A stretch of 64,000 bases of DNA from Delphinapterus leucas (GCF_002288925.2 NW_022098076.1:74911873-74975872); one strand, 5' to 3'. Positions 45,276-57,494 are shown, numbered from the stretch's first letter. Notes: a model not told the origin generated them from the sequence alone. Numbers and translations are program-made.

Positions 45276-45299
45276 TAGGCTATAGCATGATCAGCTTCT

Positions 45300-45445
45300 G
45301 TTGAAGTCAGCTCATTTGTTCTATCCAGCAACTCTGTGAGGTAGAGATGTGCTCTCATCTGTGCTTTTCAGATAAGAAGGAGGCCTAGAAAGGTAAAGGG
45401 GCTTGACCAAGACCTCAGGGTTTTTGAGGGGCCAATCTGGGATGT
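45300..45445 (-). repeat. MIR SINE relic
   Basis: Reverse MIR: 'caactctgtgaggtagagatg', 'cttttcagataagaaggaggcctagaaaggtaaagg'. Confidence 0.65.
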
Positions 45446-46519
45446 TACTGTCATTTTTGTTGGACACTTTCAAAGAGCAGAAGATTCCAAGGCAGGAAGG
45501 GCTGACTCTTTGATGGTAGAATTCTCCACACCCATATTCGATGCAGAGAGAAATAGCATAGATCTCGAAAGGTTTTCAAAACCCTGAACTCAGCCAACAG
45601 CCAGATTGTTTGCCCAAGTCCATTCAAGTCGTCAACCTTGAGCCACCACGGTGTCCCTGGAAGCGAGTCTGGCAATTCAGTTAAGTGATGGGGATCTGCT
45701 GTGTGTCCCCCTCTGAAACACAGATTTGGATACTCTGACCCCTCCATGCTCATTTCATTTGCATTGAACAGCAAAGTCCCTGGAGGGAAAGGTGCCAGGG
45801 ACAGGGGGAGGTGGCTGGCAGGGCTCCCCAGATGCCCCCAGGTGGTCTCTTCCAGGACTAGTTCTCATGCTTGAAGGAATCTTATGGCTCAGCCCATGAG
45901 GCCCGCAGGGCTACACTACCAGTTTCTTCTTTCCTTGGCTTCAGTGCCTCCCGGCCCTGGTCTCTTGGGATTAGGGTGTATATGACTGGGAAGTGGAGAC
46001 TGGGGCAAGGGAGGGGGCTGTCGAGTGGAGTGGGTGGCTGGTAATATTTTCCAGGTCTTTCTAAAACGTCTGCCTCCCCTTAATGGATACAGAAGTGAGC
46101 CAGCCAACTGACTGTTCCGACTGCAAGATTGGTTACTGCTTACATCATCTGGGCAGCCAGACTGGGGATGGGGTGCAGGTGAGGTGGGGAGAAGCTGAGC
46201 AGGGATTAACCCAGCCCTGAGCGAATTGACAGACGAAGGTGGTGGTGATCAGGTGACCTTCCCCCCCCCCACCCACCAGCACGGGGCTTGGAGAGTTGGA
46301 GAGGAGCCAGGTAGTCACATTAGCGTCTGCATGAGGTGCTTGGTAGCTGCCCCACCCTTTACCAGCATTTTAGTTCCATTTCATTCCACTCTATGCCACT
46401 CCACCTTAAGAGGTTTGATTGAGAATCGAATATCCCAGGAATACATTAGTGAAGAAGTGATATCGAGACAACTAGGATGGGCCAGGCTCGAGGTACTCCC
46501 TTTCCAGTGAGGGACAGGG
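45446..46519. other. Unique non-coding stretch
   Basis: No gene or repeat recognised. A C10 run lies at 46261-46270. Confidence 0.45.
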
Positions 46520-46940
46520 ATACAAATCGGTTTGTCTGTGCTGTGTGATAAACCACCCTCAAGGTTAGTGGTTTCTGACACCATTCCTTTAGTGCTGCTT
46601 CCGAGTCTAAGAAGCGGCTGGGCAGTTCTGCTGAATCAGACTGGGCTCTGTGGCTGGTGGGTCAGCCGGCTGGTCAGTGATGGCCTGGACAACTACAGTC
46701 CTTCTTCACATGCCCTCTTATCCTCTCCTGGGCTAACTTGGGCTTGTTCATGTTCAGGGGCAGGTTTCCAAGGAAGTAGGGGGAAGCATGCAAAGCCTCT
46801 GGAGGTCCAGACTTGGAACATATGTGAAGTTGTTTCTGGCCACATTCTACTGACCAAAGCAAGTTACAAGGCCAGCCTGGATTGAAGGGGTGGGGGAAGG
46901 GACTCCACCGCTTGATGGGGGAAGCGGCAGAGAATTGGAG
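46520..46940 (-). repeat. ERVL/MaLR-type LTR relic, reverse
   Basis: Same family order as the 34-kb copy: 'gctgtgtgataaaccaccctcaaggttagtgg', 'tctggccacattctactgaccaaagcaagttacaaggccagcctgg', 'gggactccaccgcttgatgg'. Confidence 0.6.
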
Positions 46941-48299
46941 ACGTTTTTGTCCTCTACCTTAGACACATGCGCCGTTATTATGGACGGAAGACTGACCACG
47001 CTCTATTATTGCTCTTATCACAAACTGCTAGGACGGAGGAGTATATTCCGATAGTGGTGGGTGGGGTGGGAAGGAGTTTGGAGAAAAGTTCACAGAGAAG
47101 AGAACCTTGAAGGACAAATAATATTTCAACAAGAGCTGAAATACACACCCATTTCGCTTCCATTTGTATTGTTTCTCTTGCCAAAATCCAGACCCTGGAC
47201 CCACCAGCTACCACCACTGTTCTGATAGCAAGGATTCCATCAGTGACCTGGGGTTGGGGGGGTGGGTGTCATCTCTGCCCCCTGCATCTGGAGACAAGAA
47301 AGGCTCCAGAAAGCCCTGCTGGTAATTAGAAAAAGGGAGATTCCTTGACTCATGTTTTTGCCAAATTGTTGCATTTCTCTCCTATCTCTCATCTCTTCTT
47401 GGGTTCTGTCCCTATTTCTCTATCTTTCTCCCACTGTGATTTCTGATGGGATGGGTCACTGGAAGTCAGCAAGGAAAAGATAAATAAAAATTGCTTTCAT
47501 TCCATTGCCAATGGAAAACAAATAAACTTGTTTCTCTTGTTTTGTGGTGGGATCACGCAGACTGTCCTTGCACTAGCACGTAAAGAGCTTCGCCCAGTGC
47601 CGGGGGCAGAGTAGGTGGGTTGGTAAGTGGGTGAGGGCAGCAGTAGAAGTTGCTGTACCTATTATACCTAATGAGTCTTTGGAGCAGAAACATTATCTGA
47701 GCCGACCTCTCCTGCCTTAGCAGAATTGCTGGCACGCTTGACCAGTATGATCATTAAGAACAAACAAATAAACAACTTTGTGTTTGAGCAAATGCTTGGG
47801 GAACTCCCTTCCACTAAGACAAAAATAAATAAATAAATAAATAAATCCCGCAAGGCGTCTGTCTGGGGCCGATCATCGTCTGGTGAAGTCCTTGGACATC
47901 ACTTCCTGCTTCCGGACGATCCCCAACCCCACAGTCACCCCAGCACCAGCTAGAAAAGACAAGAGTAATCCTGAGGGTGCAGGCTCTTTTCTTATGTTCC
48001 CAATCGCTGTGGCCAGGACTACTTCTGCAAAGAGAGGGGTGATGCCCTCTAATCCTGGCTTGTCTATTCTCTGCCTCTGCCCTGCCTTTGAAGTTCCCAG
48101 GGGCCTCGTGTTTTCTTAGGTACTGATAATGGAGGGGGCTGGGGTCTTTGGTGGGAGTTCACTTTGTTCCCAGTCTGGAAGATGTGGCCAAGGGTGGGGT
48201 GCGAGATGGGAGCCAAGGCAGCCCTGGCTACCTCTGTTCACACGTGGGTGTCAGATCTCCTTCTTCAGAGTTCTTCATGACACCAGCAATGAATAAATC
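46941..48299. other. Unique non-coding stretch
   Basis: No gene or clear repeat. An (AAAT)n run sits at 47821-47846. Confidence 0.45.
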
Positions 48300-49017
48300 T
48301 GAAATGTTTGGTTGCAAGGAGCAGAAATGTTAACTCCAGCGAGCTTAGACAAATGAGACATTTATCCCAGAACTGGGCAGGACACTGAAGTGCTCATAGA
48401 AATAAAGGAAGAGCTGCAGAAATTGAAACCGGGCAGGACCCTGTGGGGCTCCTGGGCACTGAAGCCTTTCTGTCCCCATTTCTTGTTTGTAGGGAATAGA
48501 CCCCAGACTCCATGACCTTCCCTAGTTCCAAAGGACAGATTTGAACAGTTGCTAATCAGGGAAGGGAGGGGATGCAGAGATAAGGGAGGAGCAGCCAAGA
48601 AACAATAGTGCAGCCTTGGGGCAGGGTCCTGGTTCCCACTCAAGGGATACACATAACAGTATCTTTGAGCTCTTTACAGAACTAAAACCCCCAACAAATG
48701 GAAGATGTCAGCATTCTTCATTCCAGAGAAGACCACCTGAGGCCAGACTAAAGGAACCAGAGGAGCACATCAAGAGATTACCTGAGACCAGATTAAAAGG
48801 GTGTAGGCCCTGCACACACCCTAATCTTATCAGCAGCACTGCCCTTGAAACATTGCTATAAAACTCCTCTCCAAATCCTCCCAGTTTCGAGGCATGAGCC
48901 TTCTGTGTCCCCCGTTGCCTGGCAAGGCAGTAAAGCTATTCTTTTCTACTTCACCCAAAACTCTGTCTCCAAGATTTGATTTGGCACCAGTGCACAAAGG
49001 CTGAGTTTTCGGCATCA
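48300..49017 (+). mobile_element. Endogenous retrovirus LTR
   Basis: The 3' half is clearly LTR-like: a TATA-type box (ctataaaac at about 48857), a polyadenylation-like 'gtaaagctattc' (about 48931), and a U5-like end 'gatttgatttggcaccagtgc...' closing 'ttttcggcatca' (49017). AAATC follows the end, and AAATC also precedes a TG at 48300, giving a candidate 5-bp TSD. The first ~120 bases are less certain as LTR, so the true start could lie nearer 48420. No internal genes or partner LTR. Confidence 0.7.
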
Positions 49018-49499
49018 AAATCAGGACCCATCTTCATCCCTCTTTGCTCATCTCTGCTTCTCTCTGACTGTTAGCTAATTGTGACCACTTCCCAGAGGCT
49101 TTCTTCTCCTGCTAAGTACGTGACCGCCAGCAGTCCCCACTTAGCAACTTCTGCAGAAAGAGGGTGACTTTTTTTTTTCCCCCTGTAGTATTCTTAGTTC
49201 AATCTTAGGGAAGAGTTATAAGTTTCCCTACTTGGTTTATAAGCCACTGTTGCCTGAACATGGGCACTAGGCTTCATGGGTCCTCAGACATTTCCCTATC
49301 CCTCTATGTAGGGCTTTGGGTCCTGACACCAGAAGAAAGAAGATAAGAGTGTTTGCTGAACAGATCATGACCAATAAGTGCACTCACAAGCACAGGACTT
49401 TAGGAGGTACACTCTTTCCATAGTTGGCAGAACCCATCAAAGTCTTTGCTGTCTACTCTTCCTTTGTGGGACTAATTGGTATAACCTAATAATTGTTGT
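49018..49499. other. No feature recognised
   Basis: Unique-looking DNA; T8 run near 49170. Confidence 0.4.
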
Positions 49500-50040
49500 T
49501 CTGTCCCCCATTGGCAGTGGTTGGTTTAGGCCCAAGCACGTGATGTAATTCTGGCCAAAGCAGTATAAGGAGACACCAAGTGGAAGACTTCAGAGAAATG
49601 TTCCTGTTCCAAAGAAGTGTAATCTCTTTTACTGGCCACTAACCCACCTGCAGAGGATGCCTGGAGCTATTGGACCAGAATGCAGCTATGAGGACCCAGT
49701 CAAGATTGAGGCTGAGATGTTGAGGAAGACAGAGCAGAGTGGAGTCAGGTCCTTGAGGACCTGGTTGAGCCAGAGAGGCAACTAACCTTGGAACCACCCT
49801 CCCCAAGGGCATATTGTTTATGAGAATACATTTTCCTTATTGTTTAAGCCAGTGGTTTTCAAAGTACAGTCCCTGGACCAGGAGCATCAGCATCCCTTGG
49901 GAACTTGTCAAAAATGCAAATTCTTGGGTTTCACCCAGACCTATGGAATCAGAACTTCTGCGGGTGGGGGGGGGGGGTTTAAGGGCCCTCCAGGTGGTTC
50001 TGATATGTGCTAAGCCTTGAGAACCACCATTTAAGCCTAG
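49500..50040 (+). repeat. Old MLT1-type LTR interrupted by MER5A
   Basis: LTR-like words: 'attctggccaaagcagtataagg', 'gcctggagctattggaccagaatgcagc', 'ccttattgtttaagcc'. The text stops at 49849 and its last 8 bases recur after the MER5A copy. Confidence 0.55.
49850..50028 (-). mobile_element. MER5A DNA transposon
   Basis: Starts CAGTGGTTTTCAAAG and ends GAGAACCACC, the hAT-type inverted ends. The order is that of reversed MER5A ('ggaccaggagcatcagcatcccttgggaacttg', 'ccctccaggtggttctgatatg'). The flanking 8-mers GTTTAAGC (49842-49849) and ATTTAAGC (50029-50036) match at seven of eight, an hAT TSD. A G12 run lies at 49966-49977. Confidence 0.93.
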
Positions 50041-50516
50041 CGGGTCTGGAAAGGACTTAGGATCATCCTAACTGCACCCTCGTATTTCACACCTGGGACT
50101 GGGTGTAGGGAGGAATCATTAGCAAGAGTGTTGTCTTTCTGCTGTGATGCTGCTCCTGGAGTCTGGGTCCCTCCTCTTTTGGAGCCTTTAATCTCATCGT
50201 TTGTTATTGCCATCATAAGACATCCTTACTTTCCCTTACTTTGCTATGGGGGCTGCGTGGAGAGAGTCACACAGACTCTTTCCCTGATGACATTAATCTC
50301 AAGGCGCCTGCATCAGTCAGGGTCCTGGCAGGAACCAAATGGCTCAAAGCAGGAAGTCAGAAGAGAGTTTAAGAAAGGGACTGTTTATAAGTGTGGCAAG
50401 GACAAAGGAAGCTCAACCAGAGACAGGGTAAGGTGCCAGAGCTAGTGACAGCATCACTACCCCCAGGTTGATAATGGAAGGAGAGAGCACAGATGCTAGA
50501 ACACAGAGAGGGTAGC
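50041..50516. other. Mostly unassigned
   Basis: 50309-50475 ('gcatcagtcagggtcctggcaggaacc', 'tttaagaaagggactgtttataag') has the look of a widespread old mammalian retroelement but was not named. Otherwise unique. Confidence 0.4.
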
Positions 50517-50988
50517 TGTCATGGGGTGAGTGGTGGCCCCCAAAAGATACACCCACATCCTAATCCCTGGAAACTGTGACTGTTACTTTATTTGGAAAAA
50601 GAGTCTTTATGAATCTATTTAAGGATTTTGAGATGAGGAGATTATCCTGGATTATCCATTGGGCCCTAAATTCAATGATGTGCCCTTATAAAGGAAGAGC
50701 AGAGGGAGTTCAAGACAGACAGCTGAGGAGAAGACAGAGAAAAGGAGGAGGCGATGTGACCACAGAGACAGAGACAAGTGATGGGGCCACACGTCCAGGA
50801 GTCCTGACAGTGCTGGAGGCTGAGAGGCAGAGCAAAGGTCCTCCTTGGAACATCCCCAGGGAGTGTGGCCCTGCCAACACGTTGGTTCCAGACTTCTGAC
50901 CTCCAGAACTGTGAAAGAGAAAGTTTCTGTTGTTTTACACTACCAAGTTGCTAGTGATTTGTTACAGCAGCCCCAGGAAATGAATACA
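50517..50988 (+). mobile_element. MaLR (MLT1-type) solo LTR
   Basis: Starts TG, ends CA, with a perfect 5-bp duplication GTAGC on both sides (50512-50516 and 50989-50993). Landmarks: 'tatttggaaaaagagtc', 'gagatgaggagattatcctggattatcc', 'gggccctaaattcaatgatg', 'gacctccagaactgtgaaag', 'tttgttacagcagcccc'. No internal sequence nearby. Confidence 0.93.
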
Positions 50989-53896
50989 GTAGCTCTATGG
51001 AGAGGACTGCCTTGCTTCTTCTGCAGAGAAGCTGGGTCAGCCTGAGAGAGCGTGGCAAGGAGGGAGCTGAGGCTGGTCTCTCACTTTTTTCATTCCCTTT
51101 GACCTCCAGATGGTGCCTCCCACTGGCCTAATCCAGCTGAAAACTATAGTGCATGAGACCCCTTGATATGGTCCATCAGGGTCGGCCTCCCGAGACTCAG
51201 AGCAGGGTGGAGAAGGCTGGAGGGAGGCTCTGGAGGGGCAGCTGGAAGCCGCCCAGCACAGACACAGCTACGGTCAAAGCACAACTGAATCATAACCTCT
51301 GAACAGACCTGGAAGGATAAGGTCCAAACATGTACATGAGACAAATGTGGCAAGAATTCGTGCTTTGTGAAGTTAGAGAAAAACAACAACATTCTTCCGG
51401 AAAAAGTAGCCAGAAGAAGTGGAAACTCTAGTGATGTTTAAGGAGTGAAGATGCTATACAAAGAAGACTGGATGCCCTGTGGGTGAAGTGGTGATACTTA
51501 GGAGATAGCTCGAGATGATGGTGGGGTAAGAGTATGAAAGGTGTGTTGAACAGCAGGTGCTTCAGAGGAGTGGGGAACAGGATGGGGAGAGGGAGGGATT
51601 GGGAAACTACTATGTTACCTAATGGAGGACTTTGATATTTTTATAAATTTCCAGCATTGTGGTTTAAACAACAGTAGGGTCACTAACCATCCCTTCTACT
51701 GACAGGTGAGGACAACCCCTTAAGACCTAGCCTCAAAGCCCCAGGGAGTTCTGCTTCCCAGAAAGGTGGCAGAGTGTCTGTGCCATTTGGATGAGGGGGC
51801 CCAGGGCTCAGAGGACAGACCCACAGCATGTCCTGGGTTCATCTTCCCAGAAGGAAGTTGCTAGGCAGGGTCTGGGGACAGGGCTGGGCTGGATCCATCA
51901 CAGCCACTGTCCTCTGTGGCCCCAGGTCATGTCTTTTGTGTTTTCTGTGCCTCAGTACCATAGGAAGAATGAGGCTAGCTCTATCTTGGAGAGACTTTGA
52001 AAAGAACAAATAATGGTCAATAAACCAAGGGAAATAAATAACAACCAGTGATTTACCAAACTACACAAAATTATCTAATTACAAAACAGGAAAGAAAAAC
52101 AAAAGCCTAGGGAGGGGAGAGAAGCATCACATGGGGGCTACAGAGGGATTAAAGGAACCCAGATTTATGAGCAGGAGAGAAAATGGCACTCCCTCTCCCA
52201 CTTCTTAAGAAAGTTTGCTTCTCTCCTGCAGATGCTCAAAGAGAGAGGGCTGTCTACATGGCTCCTTTGCTCTGACTTGTGAGGATTTGGTCTGAGGAAT
52301 TGTTTGCAAGCCTGTGAACCGTTTGGCAGCCTCTGGTCTGTGATATCGCCTTATGCACCGAGTAAGGCACAAGCTACAACAACAACAACATACAAATTTG
52401 TCGGTCACTGAGTCAGAGGGGTGGGTGTCTGACCCCTGGAAGGTCCTGCAGCCTGTGGAGTCGTTCTTGCATGGCGCATGTCTCACTGTGTGCAGAGACT
52501 ATCTCTAAAATATACAGAGAACCAGAGGGTTCATAGTAGCTTGCATTTGGAGTGTGTGTGTGTGTGTGTGAGCGTGTGTGTGTCACTGAATGTATCTGTG
52601 AGCCTGTGTGGGATGCTGGGCCAGCAGAGGTGGACACACTTCCATGCACGAGCCAGGGCCCTGGCCTGGCAGCCTGGGGATGTACGTGTGGGCGTGAGGG
52701 TGAGCCGACCTGGAGTACAGTCCCAGGGCCTCTGGGGGCCTGTCGCCTGCAGGGCTCATTATAGAGGAGACCAGGTGCTTGGAGTGTCCCCAAAGCAATA
52801 CAGAGTGCAGTCATGAGTTTGAAAAATATTCCTGTGAGAGATATAAATAAAGACTCCAAGCCCAAAGCCATGGTTTGAGAACGCCATCCTTAAACACAGG
52901 ATAATTTATAGCCGCAGCTCTCCTGTCCTGAGAATGACTCAGCTCTCCTAGCCTATCCAGGCCCAGCCTGCTCCAGTAGCCTTTGGGTTTGGCTGAAAGG
53001 GAAGTGCTAAAGAGAGAGAGCTCTAAGGAAGCCGGTGAGCTAACCACCCGGCTATCAGGCTGTCCCTGCTGTGCTCCCCTCCTTTCTTCCTTTTGGGAAA
53101 ACTCCAGCCACAACAGGGATGATCAGACCCTGGAAGCTGAGAAACAGGACGCTTGGGTATATTCCCAGCTGGCTGGCCCCTGGGAAGCCTCTGAGACAGA
53201 TGCCCGTCTACCTCTGGGATCCGGTGGGTTCTGGTACCCACACAATGGGCCAGTCTTCCTCTGGGAGGCGTGGTCTCAACATAGACCCGAGTAGAACTGG
53301 AGAGTTATTCTCAGTCATAGAGACTCTTGTGCCCCACAGAAGGAATAGAAATGAGAGTACTTTTCCCTTCTATTAAAAAAGTAACTTACCCAAGTCAAGT
53401 GCCAAAAGTGGGCTGAGAAGAGGGGCAGATAAGCTTCATCATGGTGGTAAATGTGTGAGGGAACGGTCAGACCGAACAGGGTTAGTTTCTAATTCTCTCT
53501 CCCCCGCACCGCCAGTCCCCCTTCCTTCATGATATTTTTAGCAGACTCTTCAGCCAACCTCGTGGAAAGAGACAAATGCAGGCACAGAGAGTGCTTATCA
53601 AAACCCATGGATGTTTCTTTTTCTCTTTCTTCTTTTTCCCTTAAAAATCTTCCAGGAGCGGGGAAAGGACTGGAAGTACTTGAAGGTCTTTTTAGCTCCA
53701 GGCCTCACCCCGGCTTGGATCTCGAGAACATTTCAGTGTCAAGGCCAAGTGCCTGACTGTCCAAGTGTAGAAAAAGAAAAACCTTCATGCTGGACTATTT
53801 TAAAAATAGTTAAGCTCTTTGATTAAATGGCTAAACAGCCCTTGAATCAAGTGTTCTCTTCTCTAGCAGATGAATTTGTGTAATTGGCCTAATTTT
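50989..53896. other. Unique non-coding stretch
   Basis: No exon or interspersed repeat recognised in nearly 3 kb. Chance frames up to 152 codons overlap on both strands. The only repeat is the TG tract. Confidence 0.5.
52552..52583 (+). repeat. (TG)n microsatellite
   Basis: GTGTGT run with one AGC interruption, followed by looser TG-rich sequence to about 52612. Confidence 0.9.
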
Positions 53897-54099
53897 TTTT
53901 TTTTTTTTTGTACGCGGGCCTCTCACTGTTGTGGCCTCTCCCGTTGCGGAGCACAGGCTCCAGACGTGCAGGCTCAGCGGCCATGGCTCACCGGCCCAGC
54001 CGCTCCGCGGCACGTGGGATCCTCCCAGACCGGGGCACGAACCCGTGTCCCCTGCATCGGCAGGCGGACTCTCAACCACTGCGCCACCAGGGAAGCCCC
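53897..54099 (-). mobile_element. CHR-type SINE (short cetacean form)
   Basis: Opens with T-run then 'gtacgcgggcctctcactg' and ends 'gcgccaccagggaagcccc'. A perfect 13-bp duplication TTGGCCTAATTTT flanks it (53884-53896 and 54100-54112). Confidence 0.96.
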
Positions 54100-54112
54100 T
54101 TGGCCTAATTTT

Positions 54113-54884
54113 AACGTAGGTCCCCACGTATCAGGAATGTAATCCTTGCTGAATAGATGAACAACTCCTTAAATCTGTAACCAGGTGTCTTGTCGTTTTT
54201 CAACATACATTTAATAAGTCATTCTGTGTGTGTGTGTGTGTGCATGTGTGTTTGTGTTTCTTCAGATGTGTGTCTGCAAAGGGGGTTGTTAAAATCTAAG
54301 TGAGGAGGAGCTGGGGTGTGATGTGAGGTGCAGCCCAGAGCATCCTGTACCTCAGTGTAGGGTGGTCAAGGGGTCTGACCTCTGTACAGGGCAGCATCCT
54401 TGGTGCCCATCTCTGCTGTGTGCAGGACTTATTACTAAAATATTGCCCAGGAGGGGCGGCACTAGGCTGGCCCCTGGGTATTTATTGCTGTACCTAGTGT
54501 TTATTTGCAGTCCATAAGGTTTTCTTTATTTTGTGTATGATCAATAACCACTTTTAAAGAGAAGGAAATTTCTTTTTCCAAGAAGCAAGTTTCAAGTCAG
54601 CCAACTTAAAACACACATACACACACACACACCCCTCCCCCAAAATCTACACACACTGACTTTATAAATGATAGAAAACAGAGGACCTCGGTAGCTGCAG
54701 AACTAAAACCACACAATTCTGGCCAGGCCTGGCCTGGTCACGTTGGAAATGCAAGGAGCCTCCTTCTGATGCTGTAGCTCAGTCTTTTGAAGTCTGTCCT
54801 CTGTCCACTGCCTCCTCTTCTTTCTGATTTCTCCCTTTGGGAGTTTTTTTGCATCATCTCCCAGTTTCTAAGCCCCCTGCTCTT
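54113..54884. other. Unique stretch with two microsatellites
   Basis: A (GT)n run at 54224-54257 and a (CA)n run at 54611-54632. Nothing else recognised. Confidence 0.5.
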
Positions 54885-55282
54885 TTTGTTTTTTATTGGA
54901 GTATAATTGCTTCACAATGTTGTGTCAGTTTCTGCTGTACAATGAAGTGAGTCAGCTATATGTATACCTATATCCCCTCCCTCTTGGACCTCCCTCCCAC
55001 CCCCGCCATCCCACAGATCTAGGTCATCACAGAGCACCGAGCTGAGCTCCCTGTGCTGTACAGCAGGTTCCCATCAGCTATCTATTTTACACACGGTAGT
55101 GTATATATGTCAACCCTAATCTCCCAATTCATCCCACTCTCCCCTTCCCCTCCTGTGTCCACATGTCCATCCTCTACGTCTGTGTCTATATTCCTGCCCT
55201 GGAAGTAGGTTGATCTGTACCATCTTTCTAGATTCCACACACATGCGTTAATATACGGTATTTGTTTTTCTCACTTTTAGTC
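54885..55282 (-). mobile_element. L1 3' UTR insertion, reverse
   Basis: Reads minus from a T-rich start: 'tattggagtataattgcttcacaatgttgtgtcag', 'ctgtgctgtacagcaggttcccatcagc', 'catctttctagattccacac'. It stops before ORF2. The flanks CCTGCTCTTTT (54877-54887) and CCTGTCTTTT (55284-55293) may be a TSD with one base lost. Confidence 0.9.
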
Positions 55283-57494
55283 ACCTGTCTTTTCACATTA
55301 TCAAAATGAGAGGCTGCCGTGATTGAGGATATGTGTGGGCCGATCAGCACATACGGATGATTGATTAGACACTTCTAGATTGATTAGACGCCTGAAGGGC
55401 AGCAACCCAACCCTCTCATACGGATTGAGAATTAATTGAATATAATAATTGTTAAGGAAGAGCTGGAGAGAAATTCCACAAGCCCACCAGATAGGAACCT
55501 GGAAGTGGCACCGAGGTGGGGTCGGGCCAATCTTCCTGCCCTTTGCTAGCTGGTCACTCTGCTTGGATTAACACTAGTGTGTATTTGGTTAGGCTGTGGG
55601 TGGTTCCTTCTACTCTCTTTGGAATAATCCACACACCTGGCTGGGCTCCCCGGATGTCATCTGCTTTCTGAAGGTCTCAGCCACCAGGCAGAATAGCCCA
55701 GCAGTCTTTGGTTCTGAAGCTTAGGGGGAGGCCCTTAGGTAAGAAGACCAGCCTTGGGTTTCTGGTTTCTCTTCCAGAGACAGAGAGGCCCCTTTGGTTG
55801 GGTTTGCAGAGTTAACCCTGGAGGCTCACCCGTGCACACCCTCTGACCATCTGCTGCTCCTGGTGAAACCCTCCAAAGATACTGTGCCCACCCTGGGTGC
55901 AACAGGCCTCCTAGAGCCAAAAAGATACAAACCTCCAGTCCCACGGGTTAAGGCTGGAAGGAAGACAAGTACACATGCGTATCTGTTGCTCAAAGGAAAG
56001 GGACCGTGCGTGTCCTCGTACAGCGACGGGATGGCCTTTGGCCAAAAGTAGCACAATTCTGATCTGACAGACTCGTAAAATGGGCTGCTCATGTGCATCG
56101 CAGCCCATGCCGAGGTCACTGGGAGCATACACACGACTACCCTGGGAAAGGAGGATCTGTAGGCCCTGGAGAGAATTCAGAGGAGCGCAGACAGGAGGAG
56201 GTGGAGAGTAGAGAGGGAGTGGCCCACCTTTCGAATCCAGCCTCCCCGCCCCCCCCCCCCCCCCGCCTCCCCTAAGGCAGAAGCCAAGGGCAGGGGCCAG
56301 ACCAGAGCCAGCTGATTCCGTGGCTGTTTATACCCTGTAACCGGAGCCTGTTCCTGCGAGGCTGCCTAACAGCTGCAGAGATAAGGGGATGGGCCGTCAC
56401 TTCCAGAGACTGGGTGACCTGTGCTGGCGCCCACCTCGGGGGCAGCTTATCCAGATCATTTTCCCAAGCCAGGGGGTGGGAGTGGGAAGAGGTGGGGCTG
56501 GCCGCTAGCTGCTGCCCAGGTGGCCAGGGTGACCTTCCCAAATCCGGAGCGGATCTTCGAGCTCTATATTGGACTTACTCCTGTGCTCTCTCCAACCCCC
56601 CTGTCTCCCCACGGGGTTGCTTTCTACAAGGTCAGGGGAGGTGAGAGAGGAGTTCTGCATGTTTCATGGGTTTGTTTTCCTCCCTCTTTATCTTTGTCAT
56701 CACAGAAACAGAAAAGAACATGTGGTGAAGCTCTGGGTCAGGCAAAATTTCTAGATTCTGTTGCCAAACACATCTTTCAGGCCAGAGCCCTGCTCTCCTT
56801 GCCCCCATCCCCGGCCTCCCCTCCAAGGTTAGCCTTGTCTTCCCTCCCATCTCCGTCCTCTCAGCCCTCCAGGCAGTGTCAGGGACCTCCCTCCATTCAT
56901 CCCTTCCTGGACTCCCTGCAAGAAGCCGGGGAGGTAGTGGGCTCTCTCTGCCAGTGTCTGGTGATGCTGGGAAGCTTCAAACCAGACTCATCCTGCTGGT
57001 CCTTCAGTGAGTGGTGCCCGACTCCCACCTTGCTTTCCAGATCCTGATCCTTTGGGGGCAGGCTCCCTCCGCCTCTTCCCCCCTCCCCTTCCCTTTTTCT
57101 CTCCCATTCTTGCCCCTCCAGCAGCTTCCTCTGACTGTCTCCAGCCCCCGGTCCTGGGTACACCTTTGGAGCGGGTACTCATGGTGTTCTGGCTCTTAGT
57201 GTTCACACCTCTCAAGAATGAGATTTGAAGACGGTTAACATGTTCTTTCCTTTGGTCTCTTGTTCCCCTGCCACGTTGGCTCATCTTGGAGCCCAGCACT
57301 GGCCTGGCCCATGACCTGGGGCACTCAGGGCTGCCTGCCAAGCGGGGCTCTTTTACTGTCCCTGCCTGTCCTTCCTCTGCTGGCAACCTGGACAGGGTCA
57401 GGGTGGGGCTCATGGGGTTGGCTGAGTTTGTTCAACAGCTGCCTCAGATCGGAAAAGGTGAGGGTGAGGCTCTAGGGTAGGGGGAAAACGGCAC
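55283..57494. other. Unique non-coding stretch
   Basis: No exon recognised. The 208-codon frame (56421-57047) is proline/serine-rich and low in complexity, shadowed by others in C-rich DNA. A C16 run lies at 56249-56264. Confidence 0.5.
55351..55389 (+). promoter_or_regulatory. Duplicated PBX/HOX-like motif
   Basis: The 12-mer GATTGATTAGAC occurs at 55359-55370 and again at 55378-55389, 19 bases apart, preceded by a further GATGATTG. TGATTGAT and TGATTAG are core words of PBX-HOX composite sites. A function is inference. Confidence 0.3.

Noticed and set aside
48300..49017. Full provirus around the ERV LTR
   Set aside because: No gag/pol/env-like sequence and no partner LTR of the same type were found within several kb.
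56421..57047. 208-codon plus-strand ORF, the longest in the window
   Set aside because: Its protein is Pro/Ser/Gly-rich with no recognisable domain, other frames overlap it, and C-rich DNA lowers stop frequency. No exon signals support it.
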